Below are positions 42,413 to 51,177 of a stretch of DNA of 64,000 nucleotides, piece by piece. The translations under genes were made by a program, and so were the position numbers. Origin of the DNA: G965276675 sp965276675 (GTDB taxonomy: Bacteria > Acidobacteriota > Terriglobia > Terriglobales > Acidobacteriaceae); NCBI GenBank assembly GCA_965276675.1, contig OZ255624.1:4278001-4342000 (forward strand), in the 5' to 3' direction. The notes beneath the pieces were generated by a model. It did no database searches. It was not told where the DNA came from and worked only from the letters and a program-made list of their open reading frames with translations. Within the stretch, counting starts at the first letter, position 1. Each line of letters starts with the position of its first letter.

Positions 42413-43489
42413 CTAAAAGATCTTTACGTGGAAGGTCAGGTATTTCTTCGGATTCTCTCGAATGGAGGTGATCAGGTTACGCGACTCACTCAGCATCCGG
42501 TCCGTGTTGTTGTAGACCGAGGGATTCCGCACTAGCTGACCGATCGTGCCCTCGCCGTTGTCCACCCGCGCCATGATGGAATCAAGTCGGTCCACAGTGT
42601 CCCGGAACTTCTGCTGGAACTGCGGATCCTTCGCCAGCATGCCCAGCGCGCCCTGTCCCTGATTGACCTGCGTCAGCAGTTGATTGGCCTGGGCTACCGT
42701 CCGGTTCAGGTTATCGTACAGTGTCTGGTCTTTGAGCAATCTACCGATGGAGCCCTGCCCGCTGTCGATCTCGGCCGTGATGTGATCCAGACGCGCCGTC
42801 GTCTGGTTCAGGTTGTTGTAGAGCGAGTCGTCCGTGATGAGTTTGCCGATCGAGCCTTTGCCGCTGCCCACTGTTGTGACTAGCTGCTGTACCTGGTTCA
42901 CCGCCGCTTCCGCCTTGTTGTAGAGGTCAGGGTTGTTGATCAACTGGCCAATGGAACCCTTGCCGGTGCTAAGAGCATCCACGATCGTATTGACCTTCGC
43001 AAGAATCGTGTTCAGCTGCTCGATCGTGCCCTGGCTCGACTTGATGACGTCCGACAGGTTCGGGGTTTCATTCGTCTGTAGCTCGCTGTTGTTCGTTACC
43101 TCAGGACCGGTCGCATGCGTGGAGTTGATATCCACTACCGTATCGCCCAGCACGCCAACTGTGTCCAGGCTAGCTTTGGAATCTATGTGAAGGGCCTTAA
43201 GATACTTTTTGCTGACCTTCATTGTGACTTCGACAGGCGTGAGTTTGCGCTCGGGAACAATGCGGATCGTCTTCACATTGCCGATGGTCACGCCCTCCAG
43301 ATTCACCGGCGCTCCCACCTTTATGCCCGCTGCACTCTCGAAGTACGACCGGAGCGTAAGCTTGCCGGTGAAAAGGCCGCCGGAGTTGCCCGACAGGAGG
43401 AAGATCAAGGCGGTCAGGGCGGCCAAAGCCACGATAACGACAACGCCTACCTTCAACTGCGACCACTGCACTTCCTGTTTACTTGCCAC
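42413..43489 (-). CDS. MlaD/MCE-domain protein with five C-terminal repeats
   Basis: 358 residues from a GTG; AGAGG four bases upstream is a close but possible site, and longer in-frame starts exist. One helix ('LKVGVVVIVALAALTALIFLL') leads to an MCE domain ('LRSYFESAAGIKVGAPVNLEGVTIGNVKTIRI'). Then come about five units of roughly 34 residues that begin G-x-G-S/T-I-G-x-L and contain D/N-x-x-L-Y-x-N ('GKGSIGKLITDDSLYNNLN', 'GQGSIGRLLKDQTLYDNLN'). MCE proteins carry lipids between membranes, usually with an ABC permease and ATPase. No MlaE/MlaF genes are next to it. Confidence 0.85.
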   Translation of the reverse strand: MASKQEVQWSQLKVGVVVIVALAALTALIFLLSGNSGGLFTGKLTLRSYFESAAGIKVGAPVNLEGVTIGNVKTIRIVPERKLTPVEVTMKVSKKYLKALHIDSKASLDTVGVLGDTVVDINSTHATGPEVTNNSELQTNETPNLSDVIKSSQGTIEQLNTILAKVNTIVDALSTGKGSIGQLINNPDLYNKAEAAVNQVQQLVTTVGSGKGSIGKLITDDSLYNNLNQTTARLDHITAEIDSGQGSIGRLLKDQTLYDNLNRTVAQANQLLTQVNQGQGALGMLAKDPQFQQKFRDTVDRLDSIMARVDNGEGTIGQLVRNPSVYNNTDRMLSESRNLITSIRENPKKYLTFHVKIF

Positions 43490-43593
43490 GAGACCTCTTG
43501 ATAGACCAGGAAATAGATTCTCGGCTCTTACTGAGAGTAGCAAATAGGAGCCGTTCCCCTCACCGGAGTGGCCCTAATTCAGAAAAACTGTGC

Positions 43594-43980
43594 TCAGTCC
43601 TCCATCAGGACCGCCGCCATAGCTATGGCCTGCGTGTGAGTCAGAGACAGAGCGATACTCCGCACCCGGAGCTCCCCTGCGCGGCGTGCAGCGCGCCCGC
43701 TGAGGTGGAGCGTCGGACGTCCGCTTCTCTCCCGCTGCACCTCAATCTCCTGCCAGGTCACACCCTGGCTAATGCCGGTGCCCAGCGCCTTGGCTGCCGC
43801 CTCCTTGGCCGCAAACCGCGCCGCGAAGCTCTCAGCCGCCGTGTGCTTCTTGCCGCTGCAATAGGCGATCTCGTCCGGGGTAAAGACGCGCTGGAGGAAG
43901 CGGTCGCCGAACTTCGCCATTGAACGCCGGATCCTTTCTACCTCAATCAGATCGATGCCGCTTCCCACTGTTCGGCCCAT
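43594..43980 (-). CDS. acpS: Holo-[acyl-carrier-protein] synthase
   Basis: 128 residues from the ATG before 'GRTVGSGIDLIEVERIRRS' (catalytic Asp in GIDLIEV). 'FTPDEIAYCSGKKHTAAESFAARFAAKEAAAKALGTGI' carries the metal-binding Glu in the WAAKEA-like motif. The end 'SIALSLTHTQAIAMAAVLME' is typical. It transfers phosphopantetheine from CoA to ACP for fatty-acid synthesis. A longer frame starts 36 bases upstream but does not fit the family. Confidence 0.93.
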   Translation of the reverse strand: MGRTVGSGIDLIEVERIRRSMAKFGDRFLQRVFTPDEIAYCSGKKHTAAESFAARFAAKEAAAKALGTGISQGVTWQEIEVQRERSGRPTLHLSGRAARRAGELRVRSIALSLTHTQAIAMAAVLMED

Positions 43981-44149
43981 TATCCTGCCCTTCGCTGTTT
44001 CTGCGTCCCTGAGCAAGCTAGCACACGTCTCCCCGTGCAGATGACCACTCCGTGATTACACTTCTGGGTTGAACTTCCGAATGAACTTTAAGCACCGAAG
44101 TACTGTGCTTTTTATTCAAGAACTGCGCAATTTATCCGATGCAGTCAGT

Positions 44150-44545
44150 ATGAACACTATCCCGGAATCTGCCCTGGCCGACGATCCTCGTCCGCCGCTC
44201 CGCCCCCTACGGCTTACCGCGCACACGGCTGGTGAGGTCAAACACATTCTGCGTCTCCTGCCGCCCGCTCTCGTTGCCTGTGGTGGCTGGCTGCTGCACT
44301 GCTCTTCTTCGTCAAGGGACGCGTCCCAGGTTGTCTTCGAATTTGAGCGCTCGGCATGCATGGACGTTTACGTAGTGCTGGTGGCGCTCGGCTTCACCCT
44401 GACCCACGACTCCCACGTGCTGCTGACGCATTGCTGGCAGGCGGCACGGCGGCTTTCACGCAAGAATACCTTCGACGTGATCACGGTCGAGTTGCAGCTG
44501 ACCGACGAGCGCGCAGCGGAGTACCGGCTGGAGATTGCCGCATAA
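44150..44545 (+). CDS. Hypothetical protein
   Basis: 131 residues from the ATG at 44150; the frame is open from 44069, so a start 81 bases earlier is possible. The protein is soluble and mixed alpha/beta in look: 'LTAHTAGEVKHILRLLPPALVACGGWLLHCSSSSRDASQVVFEFERSACMDVYVVLVALGF' and 'TFDVITVELQLTD'. The pattern of a domain binding a small ligand (ACT-like) crossed my mind, but I cannot support it. It is convergent with recG. Confidence 0.5.
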   Translation: MNTIPESALADDPRPPLRPLRLTAHTAGEVKHILRLLPPALVACGGWLLHCSSSSRDASQVVFEFERSACMDVYVVLVALGFTLTHDSHVLLTHCWQAARRLSRKNTFDVITVELQLTDERAAEYRLEIAA

Positions 44546-44592
44546 CACGTCCGAACTGCTGGGCCGCTGCTATCACCGCTCCATAAGCCGCC

Positions 44593-46848
44593 TTAACCCG
44601 CTTCGACCAGACCGTAGCGGCGTTGCCAGGCCTGCTTGAGGCGAGCGGAGACTACCGCTCTTTCAGCCTCGGTCGCATGCGTATCGGAATTCGAGACAAA
44701 GAGCACGGCCTCGGTCTTAGCCAGCTCCAGCAACTCACGATCCCGCAGCAGGTTCGCGACCCGGAAGTCGGGAAGGCCGGCCTGTCGCGTACCGAAGAAC
44801 TCGCCAGGCCCGCGAAGTTGGAGGTCCAGCTCTGCCAGCTCAAAGCCGTTCTGGGTGCGCACCATGGCGTTCAGGCGCTCCTCGGCCTCCGGCGAGACCC
44901 GGCCGCCGGTCATGAGAATGCAGTAGCTCTTGGCCGCTCCTCGCCCCACCCGGCCGCGGAGCTGGTGCATCTGCGCCAGTCCGAAACGCTCAGCATGCTC
45001 AATGACCATGACGGTGGCATTCGGCACATCCACGCCCACTTCGATCACGGTGGTCGAGATCAGCACATCAATCTCCCCCCGCTGGAAGCGCCGCATGATG
45101 ACCTCCTTCTCGTCGGCATCCAGCCGGCCGTGTAGCAGCCCCAGCCGCAGGCCGGCGAGCGGTCCGGCATGCAGCGATTCATACATCTCCGTTGCCGCCT
45201 TCAGGGTCGGTTTCTCAAACAACGAGAGCGGCTTCTCCGCACCTTTAGCCTTCCCCGCTTTGGGTGCGCCTTTCTTTGCATTGGCCGGCTTTGGGGGTTC
45301 CGGCTCCTCGCCCGCGGCAAAGTCCAGCTCGGACTGGTCGTCCCTGGCGCCCTCAATGACCGGATAGACGATGTAGGCCTGGTGACCGCGTGCAACCTGC
45401 TTGCGCACGAACCCCCAAACGTCCTCCGCTCGCTCGTCGCTCACACGCCGGGTGACAATGGGCGTGCGGCCAGGCGGCAGTTCATCGAGCACGCTCAGGT
45501 CCAGATCTCCGTAGAGCGAGAGCGCCAGGGTGCGGGGAATAGGCGTCGCCGTCATCACTAGCACGTCCGGCTCACCCTGCCCTGGCTTCTTCATCAGCCG
45601 GAAGCGCTGCATCACGCCAAAGCGGTGCTGCTCGTCGACCACCACCAGGCCCAGCTTATCGAACTCGACCTTCTCCTCGATGAGCGCGTGCGTGCCGATG
45701 ATCACATCGGCTTCCCCGCGCGCGATGCGGCCCCGGTTTGTCCGCTTTCTATCTTCATCGAGCGAGCCTGTGAGCAGAACAACGCGGTAGTTGCGCGAGG
45801 CGCCCTCCAGCAGCTTGCGGGCGCTCAGGTAGTGCTGCGTCGCCAGTATCTCGGTCGGTGCCATGAGCGCAGCCTGGTAGCCATTCTCTATGGCCACCAG
45901 CATGGCCTGAAAGGCCACGATGGTCTTGCCCGAGCCTACGTCGCCCTGCAGCAGCCGACGCATCGGACCGGGCCTCTTCATGTCCGCAACGATCTCGCCC
46001 AGCGCCTGCTTTTGCGCATGGGTCGGATGAAACGGCAGGATCTCGCGGAGCGCCGCCCGCACCCTATCGTTGGTCTCAAAGGCGATGCCGAGCCGCTCCT
46101 TGACCTTGCGCCGCTTCAGCTCCAGGCCAAGCTCGAGGTAGAAGAGCTCCTCGAAGATCAACCGGCGGTGAGCAGGCGTGGCAGACGATTGCAGCTGTAC
46201 CAGGGAGGTGCCAGGTTCGGGGAAGTGAACCAGCCGCAGAGCACTCTCCCGCGTGGGCAAGCCAAGCCGCTCCAGGAGCTGAGCCGGCAGGGTCTCGGGA
46301 ACGTTGCCCTGTATCTCTTCGAGCAGGTCGTGGATGACGCGCCGCTGCCAGCGCGCCCCCAATTTGGGGCCGCCAAGTGTTTCATATATGGGCGTGATGC
46401 GGCCCACTTCCAGCATCTGGCCCGCTTCGTCGGAGGCCTCCGGCAACAGTTCAAACTGCGGCTGAATCATCTTGAAACCGCGCTTGGACCGGGACGGTTC
46501 CACCTTGCCATAAAGTGCAACCATCTGCCCTGCTTTGAACCTGTCCTGCAGGTACGTGCCGCGAAACCAGATGCACTTGAGCGTGTCGATTCCCTGCCCG
46601 ACGGTCATCTCAAAGATTGGCATGCTGCGCGTACGAAGCAGGACTGTGCCGCGCACCTCGCCGACGACACTGGCCATCTCCCCCGGTTGCAGCTCGCTGA
46701 AGGCGCGAGGGTTGACGCGATCTTCATAGCGGAACGGCAGATGGTAGAGCAGGTTTTCCACCGTCCCGACATTCTTTTCGACAAGCGTCTCGCCAATACG
46801 TGGACCGACGCCCTTCACGAACTGAACGGGGGTATCGAGGGCCAACAC
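44593..46848 (-). CDS. recG: ATP-dependent DNA helicase RecG
   Basis: About 751 residues from the GTG at 46848; the frame runs further up but there it only translates the palindromic element at 46860-46975. The wedge/OB region is 'FRYEDRVNPRAFSELQPGEMASVVGEV'. Helicase motifs: 'LLQGDVGSGKTIVAFQAML', 'VIIGTHALIEE', 'VVDEQHRFGVMQR', 'TATPIPRTLALSLYGDLD' and 'HQLRGRVGRG'. It regresses stalled forks. A Lys/Pro/Ala-rich insertion of about 50 residues (around 'PPKPANAKKGAPKAGKAKG') lies in the second helicase half. Confidence 0.95.
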   Translation of the reverse strand: MLALDTPVQFVKGVGPRIGETLVEKNVGTVENLLYHLPFRYEDRVNPRAFSELQPGEMASVVGEVRGTVLLRTRSMPIFEMTVGQGIDTLKCIWFRGTYLQDRFKAGQMVALYGKVEPSRSKRGFKMIQPQFELLPEASDEAGQMLEVGRITPIYETLGGPKLGARWQRRVIHDLLEEIQGNVPETLPAQLLERLGLPTRESALRLVHFPEPGTSLVQLQSSATPAHRRLIFEELFYLELGLELKRRKVKERLGIAFETNDRVRAALREILPFHPTHAQKQALGEIVADMKRPGPMRRLLQGDVGSGKTIVAFQAMLVAIENGYQAALMAPTEILATQHYLSARKLLEGASRNYRVVLLTGSLDEDRKRTNRGRIARGEADVIIGTHALIEEKVEFDKLGLVVVDEQHRFGVMQRFRLMKKPGQGEPDVLVMTATPIPRTLALSLYGDLDLSVLDELPPGRTPIVTRRVSDERAEDVWGFVRKQVARGHQAYIVYPVIEGARDDQSELDFAAGEEPEPPKPANAKKGAPKAGKAKGAEKPLSLFEKPTLKAATEMYESLHAGPLAGLRLGLLHGRLDADEKEVIMRRFQRGEIDVLISTTVIEVGVDVPNATVMVIEHAERFGLAQMHQLRGRVGRGAAKSYCILMTGGRVSPEAEERLNAMVRTQNGFELAELDLQLRGPGEFFGTRQAGLPDFRVANLLRDRELLELAKTEAVLFVSNSDTHATEAERAVVSARLKQAWQRRYGLVEAG

Positions 46849-46859
46849 AGTCCTGATGC

Positions 46860-46975
46860 TAGACCATTTCAGGGTGACTGTGGCTCGCGCGAAGACCCGC
46901 CCCATGTGGCCGTTCCTCGAAGAACGGCCACGTTCACCTCTGTTTTTCCGGTCTACTTTACCCTGAAATGGTCTA
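46860..46975. repeat. Palindromic element, type B, 116 bp
   Basis: The ends TAGACCATTTCAGGGT and ACCCTGAAATGGTCTA are perfect 16-bp reverse complements. The core is a 10-bp stem GTGGCCGTTC (46906-46915) with GAACGGCCAC (46922-46931). It lies between divergent recG and the ABC operon and is highly similar over its whole length to 53962-54079. Confidence 0.9.
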
Positions 46976-47081
46976 CCAACGCCTTTACGGATCGAGCACG
47001 GCGGAGTTGGGTCGCCGGGGCTGGTTCCGCATCAGGCCCGGGCTGCTACACTTCTCCCACTCTCTGGATGAACGGGGCGGC

Positions 47082-47996
47082 ATGGCTCTCCTGGAACTGG
47101 AAAACGTCTCAAAGGCGTACGAGAGAAAGCTTGCCGTGCGCGATCTGACGCTGGCGATCGAGCCAGGTACGATGTTCGGTTTGCTGGGGCCGAATGGAGC
47201 AGGCAAGACCTCGACCATCCGGATGATCGTCGGCATCACTCTTCCCGATAGTGGCGAGGTCCGGCTCTTTGGGACACCATTCCAACGGAGCAGCCTCCGC
47301 CGCGTTGGCTACCTTCCCGAGGAGCGCGGGCTTTACAAGAAGATGAAGGTGCTGGAGCAATTGGTCTTCTTGGGCCAGGTTCACGGGCTGAGTATCTCTG
47401 TAGCTACAGAGCGCGCTCGCGGGTGGTGCGAACGCCTTGTCATCTCCGATGCTCTAGACAAGAAGACCCAGGAGCTCTCGAAGGGCATGCAACAGAAGAT
47501 CCAGTTCATTGGCACGCTCCTGCACCAGCCTCAGTTCATCATCATGGATGAGCCTTTCTCCGGCCTGGATCCGGTGAACACAAAGCTGCTCGAGGAGACG
47601 TTGATCGAACTACGCAAGAGCGGCTGCGCCATTCTCTTCTCCACCCACCGCATGGATCAGGTAGAGAAGCTGTGCGATTCGATTTGCCTCATCAACCATG
47701 GTGAAGCTGTTCTGTCTGGCGGCATGCGAGAGATCAAGGCGCGGTATCCTCGCAACCGCATGTCGCTCGACTACGAAGGCGATTGCGGTTTTCTGCGCGG
47801 CCCGGCCTTCTCCGCGGCAGTCGAGGACGCCCGCGAGTACGGCAACCACGCCGAGTTGAAGCTGCGCGACGGCGCGGATGCACAAGCACTGCTGCGCGTA
47901 GCGGCCGAGCATGTCCGGATCTACCGCTACGAGCTTGCGGAGCCTTCGCTGGAAGAGATCTTCATTCAGACTGTGGGAGGTCGCGTCGATGCGTGA
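47082..47996 (+). CDS. ABC transporter ATP-binding protein (NatA/YhaQ type)
   Basis: 304 residues from the ATG before 'ALLELENVSKAYERKLAVRDLTLAIEPG'. Walker A 'GLLGPNGAGKTSTIRMIVGI', signature 'ELSKGMQQKIQFIGTLLHQP' (LSKGM instead of LSGGQ, as usual in this group), Walker B 'FIIMDEPFSGLDPVN', H-loop 'ILFSTHRMDQ'. The C-terminal 80 residues are a DUF4162-type extension. It drives the permease that overlaps it by eight bases. Substrate unknown (Na+ or drug export in relatives). Confidence 0.93.
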   Translation: MALLELENVSKAYERKLAVRDLTLAIEPGTMFGLLGPNGAGKTSTIRMIVGITLPDSGEVRLFGTPFQRSSLRRVGYLPEERGLYKKMKVLEQLVFLGQVHGLSISVATERARGWCERLVISDALDKKTQELSKGMQQKIQFIGTLLHQPQFIIMDEPFSGLDPVNTKLLEETLIELRKSGCAILFSTHRMDQVEKLCDSICLINHGEAVLSGGMREIKARYPRNRMSLDYEGDCGFLRGPAFSAAVEDAREYGNHAELKLRDGADAQALLRVAAEHVRIYRYELAEPSLEEIFIQTVGGRVDA

Positions 47997-49242
47997 AGCT
48001 CTGCTGATTGCTAGGCGTGAATACCTTGAGCGCGTGCGCTCTAAGGCATTTCTCTTGACCACTCTGCTTATGCCACTCTTCATGGTCATCACCATGGGCG
48101 GTAGCATTCTTGCGTCTATGAATAGCGGCGGCGGCAAGCACATCATCGTCGCGTCACCGGATTCTGCTTTTGCCACCGCTACGGTTGCAGAACTGAACCG
48201 GAGCGGCAAGAATGGTCTCAAGGTCGACTTAATGACGCCAGCCGCACAGGCAGACCTGCAAAAGCTCATCCGACGTGTGGACGCAAAAGAACTGGATGGG
48301 GTACTGTGGCTTCAGGAGACGCCAGCCGGGCACGCTCCCGATGCACGCTACTTCTCCCGCTCATCGGCTGACGTCTTTACCGCCAGCCAGCTCCAACCAG
48401 CGATCTCACGCGCCAGCATGCGCGTCCGGCTTAAGCAAGAAGGCCTGCCCCAGAGCACCGTCGATGCCGCGATCGCCCCAGTAGACGTCCGCACCATGAA
48501 GGTGAAGGACGGACAGTCTGCCTCGTCCAACTCCATGGGCAGCTTCTTCGGCGCCTATATCATGATCTTTCTGCTGTACTTCACGGTCATCTACTACGGC
48601 ATGAACGTGGCGCGATCCGTGATCGAAGAGAAGACCTCGCGCATCTTCGAGGTGCTGCTCTCCGCCATGACACCAGAGTCGCTGATGGCCGGCAAGCTAA
48701 TGGGAGTGGGCGCTGCTGGGCTGACCCAGATCGGCATCTGGATTGCGATCGCCGTCCTATTCGGTTCTTCAACGCTCGCGGTGCGCGGTGGCTTCGCGGG
48801 TGGCATCGGAGCGCTCGGCATCACCTCCGTGCAGGTGGTCTTTTTCGTCGTCTACTTCCTGCTTGGGTTTCTGTTCTACAGCGCCTTGAGCGCCGCATTC
48901 GGAGCCAGCGTGAGCACGGAGCAGGAGATCCAGCAGTTCTCCTTCATCATCTCGCTTCCCTTGCTGCTGTGCCTGATTTCGATGACGTATGTCCTCTCCA
49001 ATCCAAACTCCCCGGCGGTGGTGGCCTGTTCGCTGTTTCCACCCTTCACGCCGATGCTAATGTACCTGCGCATCGCAGCACAGCAACCGCCAGCGTGGCA
49101 GCTGGGGCTCTCGGTCGTGCTGATGATCGCAGCGATCGTTATTGTGCTGTGGATTGCCTCGCGCATCTACCGTGTCGGCATTCTGATGTACGGCAAGCGA
49201 GCAACAATCCCGGAGATGCTGCGCTGGCTGCGGTACAGCTAG
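47989..49242 (+). CDS. ABC-2 type permease (NatB/YhaP type)
   Basis: 417 residues from the ATG overlapping the ATPase gene. 'MREALLIARREYLERVRSKAFLLTTLLMPLFMV' is the typical first helix. A periplasmic domain of about 150 residues follows, then 'VIEEKTSRIFEVLLSAMTPESLMAGKLMGVGAAGLTQIGIWI' and several helices. It forms an exporter with the preceding ATPase. The TAG stop is the first three bases of a palindromic element. Confidence 0.92.
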   Translation: MREALLIARREYLERVRSKAFLLTTLLMPLFMVITMGGSILASMNSGGGKHIIVASPDSAFATATVAELNRSGKNGLKVDLMTPAAQADLQKLIRRVDAKELDGVLWLQETPAGHAPDARYFSRSSADVFTASQLQPAISRASMRVRLKQEGLPQSTVDAAIAPVDVRTMKVKDGQSASSNSMGSFFGAYIMIFLLYFTVIYYGMNVARSVIEEKTSRIFEVLLSAMTPESLMAGKLMGVGAAGLTQIGIWIAIAVLFGSSTLAVRGGFAGGIGALGITSVQVVFFVVYFLLGFLFYSALSAAFGASVSTEQEIQQFSFIISLPLLLCLISMTYVLSNPNSPAVVACSLFPPFTPMLMYLRIAAQQPPAWQLGLSVVLMIAAIVIVLWIASRIYRVGILMYGKRATIPEMLRWLRYS

Positions 49243-49355
49243 AGCATTCTCACAGCAAATCTCATGGCAGGAGTGAAACTCGGCGCAGCTTTTCCGTCAA
49301 GAAAGCTGCACAGAACCGAAACCAGCCATATCACAGTGTCTGTGAGAATGCTCTA
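49240..49355. repeat. Palindromic element, type A, 116 bp
   Basis: The ends TAGAGCATTCTCACAG and CTGTGAGAATGCTCTA are perfect 16-bp reverse complements. The core stem is GCAGCTTT (49285-49292) with AAAGCTGC (49302-49309). Its first three bases are the TAG stop of the ABC permease. Its right end runs into TAATAT (49354-49359), a -10-like box just six bases before the next start codon. The right half matches the inverted left half of the copy at 22561. Confidence 0.9.
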
Positions 49356-49365
49356 ATATTGCGGC

Positions 49366-50052
49366 ATGGCTGAGGTCTTGCCCACGCGGCTGACGCGTCC
49401 CCAACGAGCGTTACTCGCCGTAGTACCGCCCCTTGCAGCCACGCTGCTGCGCCTGCTCGATCTCACGCTGCGCTACGAGGTGCAGTGCGAACCTGGAGCG
49501 CATGCCGCTACGCCCGAGGAGCCGGGGATCTGGTGCTTCTGGCATCGCTGCCTGCTCGGGAGCGCCTGCTACTTTCACCATCGCCCGCGCACCACTCTGC
49601 TGATCAGCCGAAGCTTTGACGGCGAGTTGATCGCGCGCACGATCGAGCGCATGGGCTTCGTCACCGTGCGTGGATCGAGCACACGGGGCGGCGCCTCCGG
49701 CCTGCGCGCACTCGCCCAGGCCATCGGACAGGGCGCCTCCGCCGTCTTTCCAGCAGACGGACCGCGCGGGCCGCTCTACCAACTCAAGCCGGGCGCGATC
49801 AAGCTGGCGCAGCTGGCAGGGCTGGGTGTCGGCTCATTCTACATACACACGGAGCGGGCGTGGCAGCTACGCTCCTGGGATGGGTTTCTGATCCCGAAGC
49901 CCTTCTCGCGCGTGGTGATCGTCTGGGGTCGAGTCGTGCCGGTCGATCGCGAGCTCGACGGGCCAGTCTTCGAGGCCACACGCTGCGAGGTGCAGGCGGC
50001 GCTCGAGCGCGTGCGGGCACAGGCTGAACAGCACTTCACCTCTCGCCACTAA
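49366..50052 (+). CDS. DUF374 lysophospholipid-acyltransferase-like protein
   Basis: 228 residues. 'EEPGIWCFWHRCLLGSACYF' holds the His of the acyltransferase fold (usually HxxxxD-like), followed by 'LLISRSFDGELIARTIERMGFVTVRGSSTRGGASGLRALAQAI' and 'AVFPADGPRGPLYQLKPGAIKLAQLAGL', the DUF374 signature. The family is related to LpxL-type lipid A acyltransferases and may acylate Kdo-lipid A; activity here is inferred. A single hydrophobic stretch near the N-terminus may associate with the inner membrane. Confidence 0.85.
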   Translation: MAEVLPTRLTRPQRALLAVVPPLAATLLRLLDLTLRYEVQCEPGAHAATPEEPGIWCFWHRCLLGSACYFHHRPRTTLLISRSFDGELIARTIERMGFVTVRGSSTRGGASGLRALAQAIGQGASAVFPADGPRGPLYQLKPGAIKLAQLAGLGVGSFYIHTERAWQLRSWDGFLIPKPFSRVVIVWGRVVPVDRELDGPVFEATRCEVQAALERVRAQAEQHFTSRH

Positions 50053-50061
50053 AATCAAATT

Positions 50062-51159
50062 GTGCTGGTCTCGGACTTCGATTTCGATCTGCCGGAGAGG
50101 TTGATCGCGCAGCAGCCCCCGGCTGAACGCGGTGGCGCGCGCATGTTGGCGCTCAACCGGGAGGGCGGCACGTGGTTGGATCGCCATTTCCGCGAGCTGC
50201 CAGAGCTGTTGCATGCAGGCGATGTGCTCGTGCTTAACAACAGCCGCGTCATCCCAGCGCGCCTGTATGCTCAGCGCCGTGGCAGCAACGTCGAGCGCCG
50301 TGGGAATGAAGATTCGGGGCAAGCGCCCTCTGGACGTGTTGAGGTTCTGCTCACAGAGCAGCAGAGCGCATGGGAGTGGAGAGCTTTGGTGAAGCCGGGG
50401 AAGAAGGTGCGGGTTAGCGAGCAGCTTTTCTTCGCTGCATCCGACGGCGCCCTTGGCTCGTCGCTGACTGCGGAGGTCATTGAGCATGGAGATTTTGGCG
50501 AGCGGCTGTTGCGTTTCGAACCATGTGACGACTTCTACGAGCGGCTGGATACGCTGGGACACATGCCGCTTCCGCCCTACATTCGACGACAAGACACGAC
50601 CGCCGATCGTGATCGGTACCAGACCGTCTATGCGCAGGAGCGCGGTTCGGTCGCTGCTCCCACCGCTGGATTGCACTTCACGCCGGAGATGCTGCGGCGC
50701 ATCTGGGAACGGGGCGTATCGATCTGCTACGTTACTCTCCACGTTGGCCTGGGTACTTTTCAGCCCGTGCATGTGGATACGCTGGAAGAGATCTGCCTGC
50801 ATAGCGAACGCTACGAGCTGCCCGACGACACCGCACAAGCAATCAATGCAGCGCGCAGGGAGGGCCGGCGTGTGATCGCCGCAGGCACCACTACCGTGCG
50901 CACTCTGGAACATTGCACGGCAGCCAGCGAGGACGGTCAACTCCACGCACATGCAGGCGCAACCAGCATCTTTATCTCACCCGGCTTCCGCTTCCGCGCG
51001 GTAGATGCCCTGCTCACGAACTTTCATCTGCCGCAATCAACGCTGCTGATGCTGGTCTCTGCATTTTCTGGCCGGGAGCGCACGCTTGCCGCCTATCGCC
51101 ATGCTGTCGAAGCCCGCTACAATTTCTTCTCCTATGGCGACTGCATGTTCATCTCATAG
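50062..51159 (+). CDS. queA: S-adenosylmethionine:tRNA ribosyltransferase-isomerase
   Basis: 365 residues, GTG start. 'SDFDFDLPERLIAQQPPAERGGARMLALNREGG' is the QueA N-terminus. 'DVLVLNNSRVIPARLYA', 'MPLPPYIRR', 'TAGLHFTPEML' and 'LHVGLGTFQPV' are all strong family marks. The enzyme makes epoxyqueuosine from preQ1-tRNA in the queuosine pathway. It starts nine bases after the DUF374 stop and polA starts 18 bases after it, so all three may be co-transcribed. Confidence 0.96.
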   Translation: MLVSDFDFDLPERLIAQQPPAERGGARMLALNREGGTWLDRHFRELPELLHAGDVLVLNNSRVIPARLYAQRRGSNVERRGNEDSGQAPSGRVEVLLTEQQSAWEWRALVKPGKKVRVSEQLFFAASDGALGSSLTAEVIEHGDFGERLLRFEPCDDFYERLDTLGHMPLPPYIRRQDTTADRDRYQTVYAQERGSVAAPTAGLHFTPEMLRRIWERGVSICYVTLHVGLGTFQPVHVDTLEEICLHSERYELPDDTAQAINAARREGRRVIAAGTTTVRTLEHCTAASEDGQLHAHAGATSIFISPGFRFRAVDALLTNFHLPQSTLLMLVSAFSGRERTLAAYRHAVEARYNFFSYGDCMFIS

Positions 51160-51177
51160 GTCTGGATTGACCCAACC

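Noticed and set aside
46849..46905. Longer N-terminus for RecG
   Set aside because: The extra residues are only a translation of the palindromic element.
45625..47148. Long open frame (507 codons) on the plus strand
   Set aside because: It lies antisense to recG, has no recognisable domain and no ribosome site; it is a GC-driven shadow.
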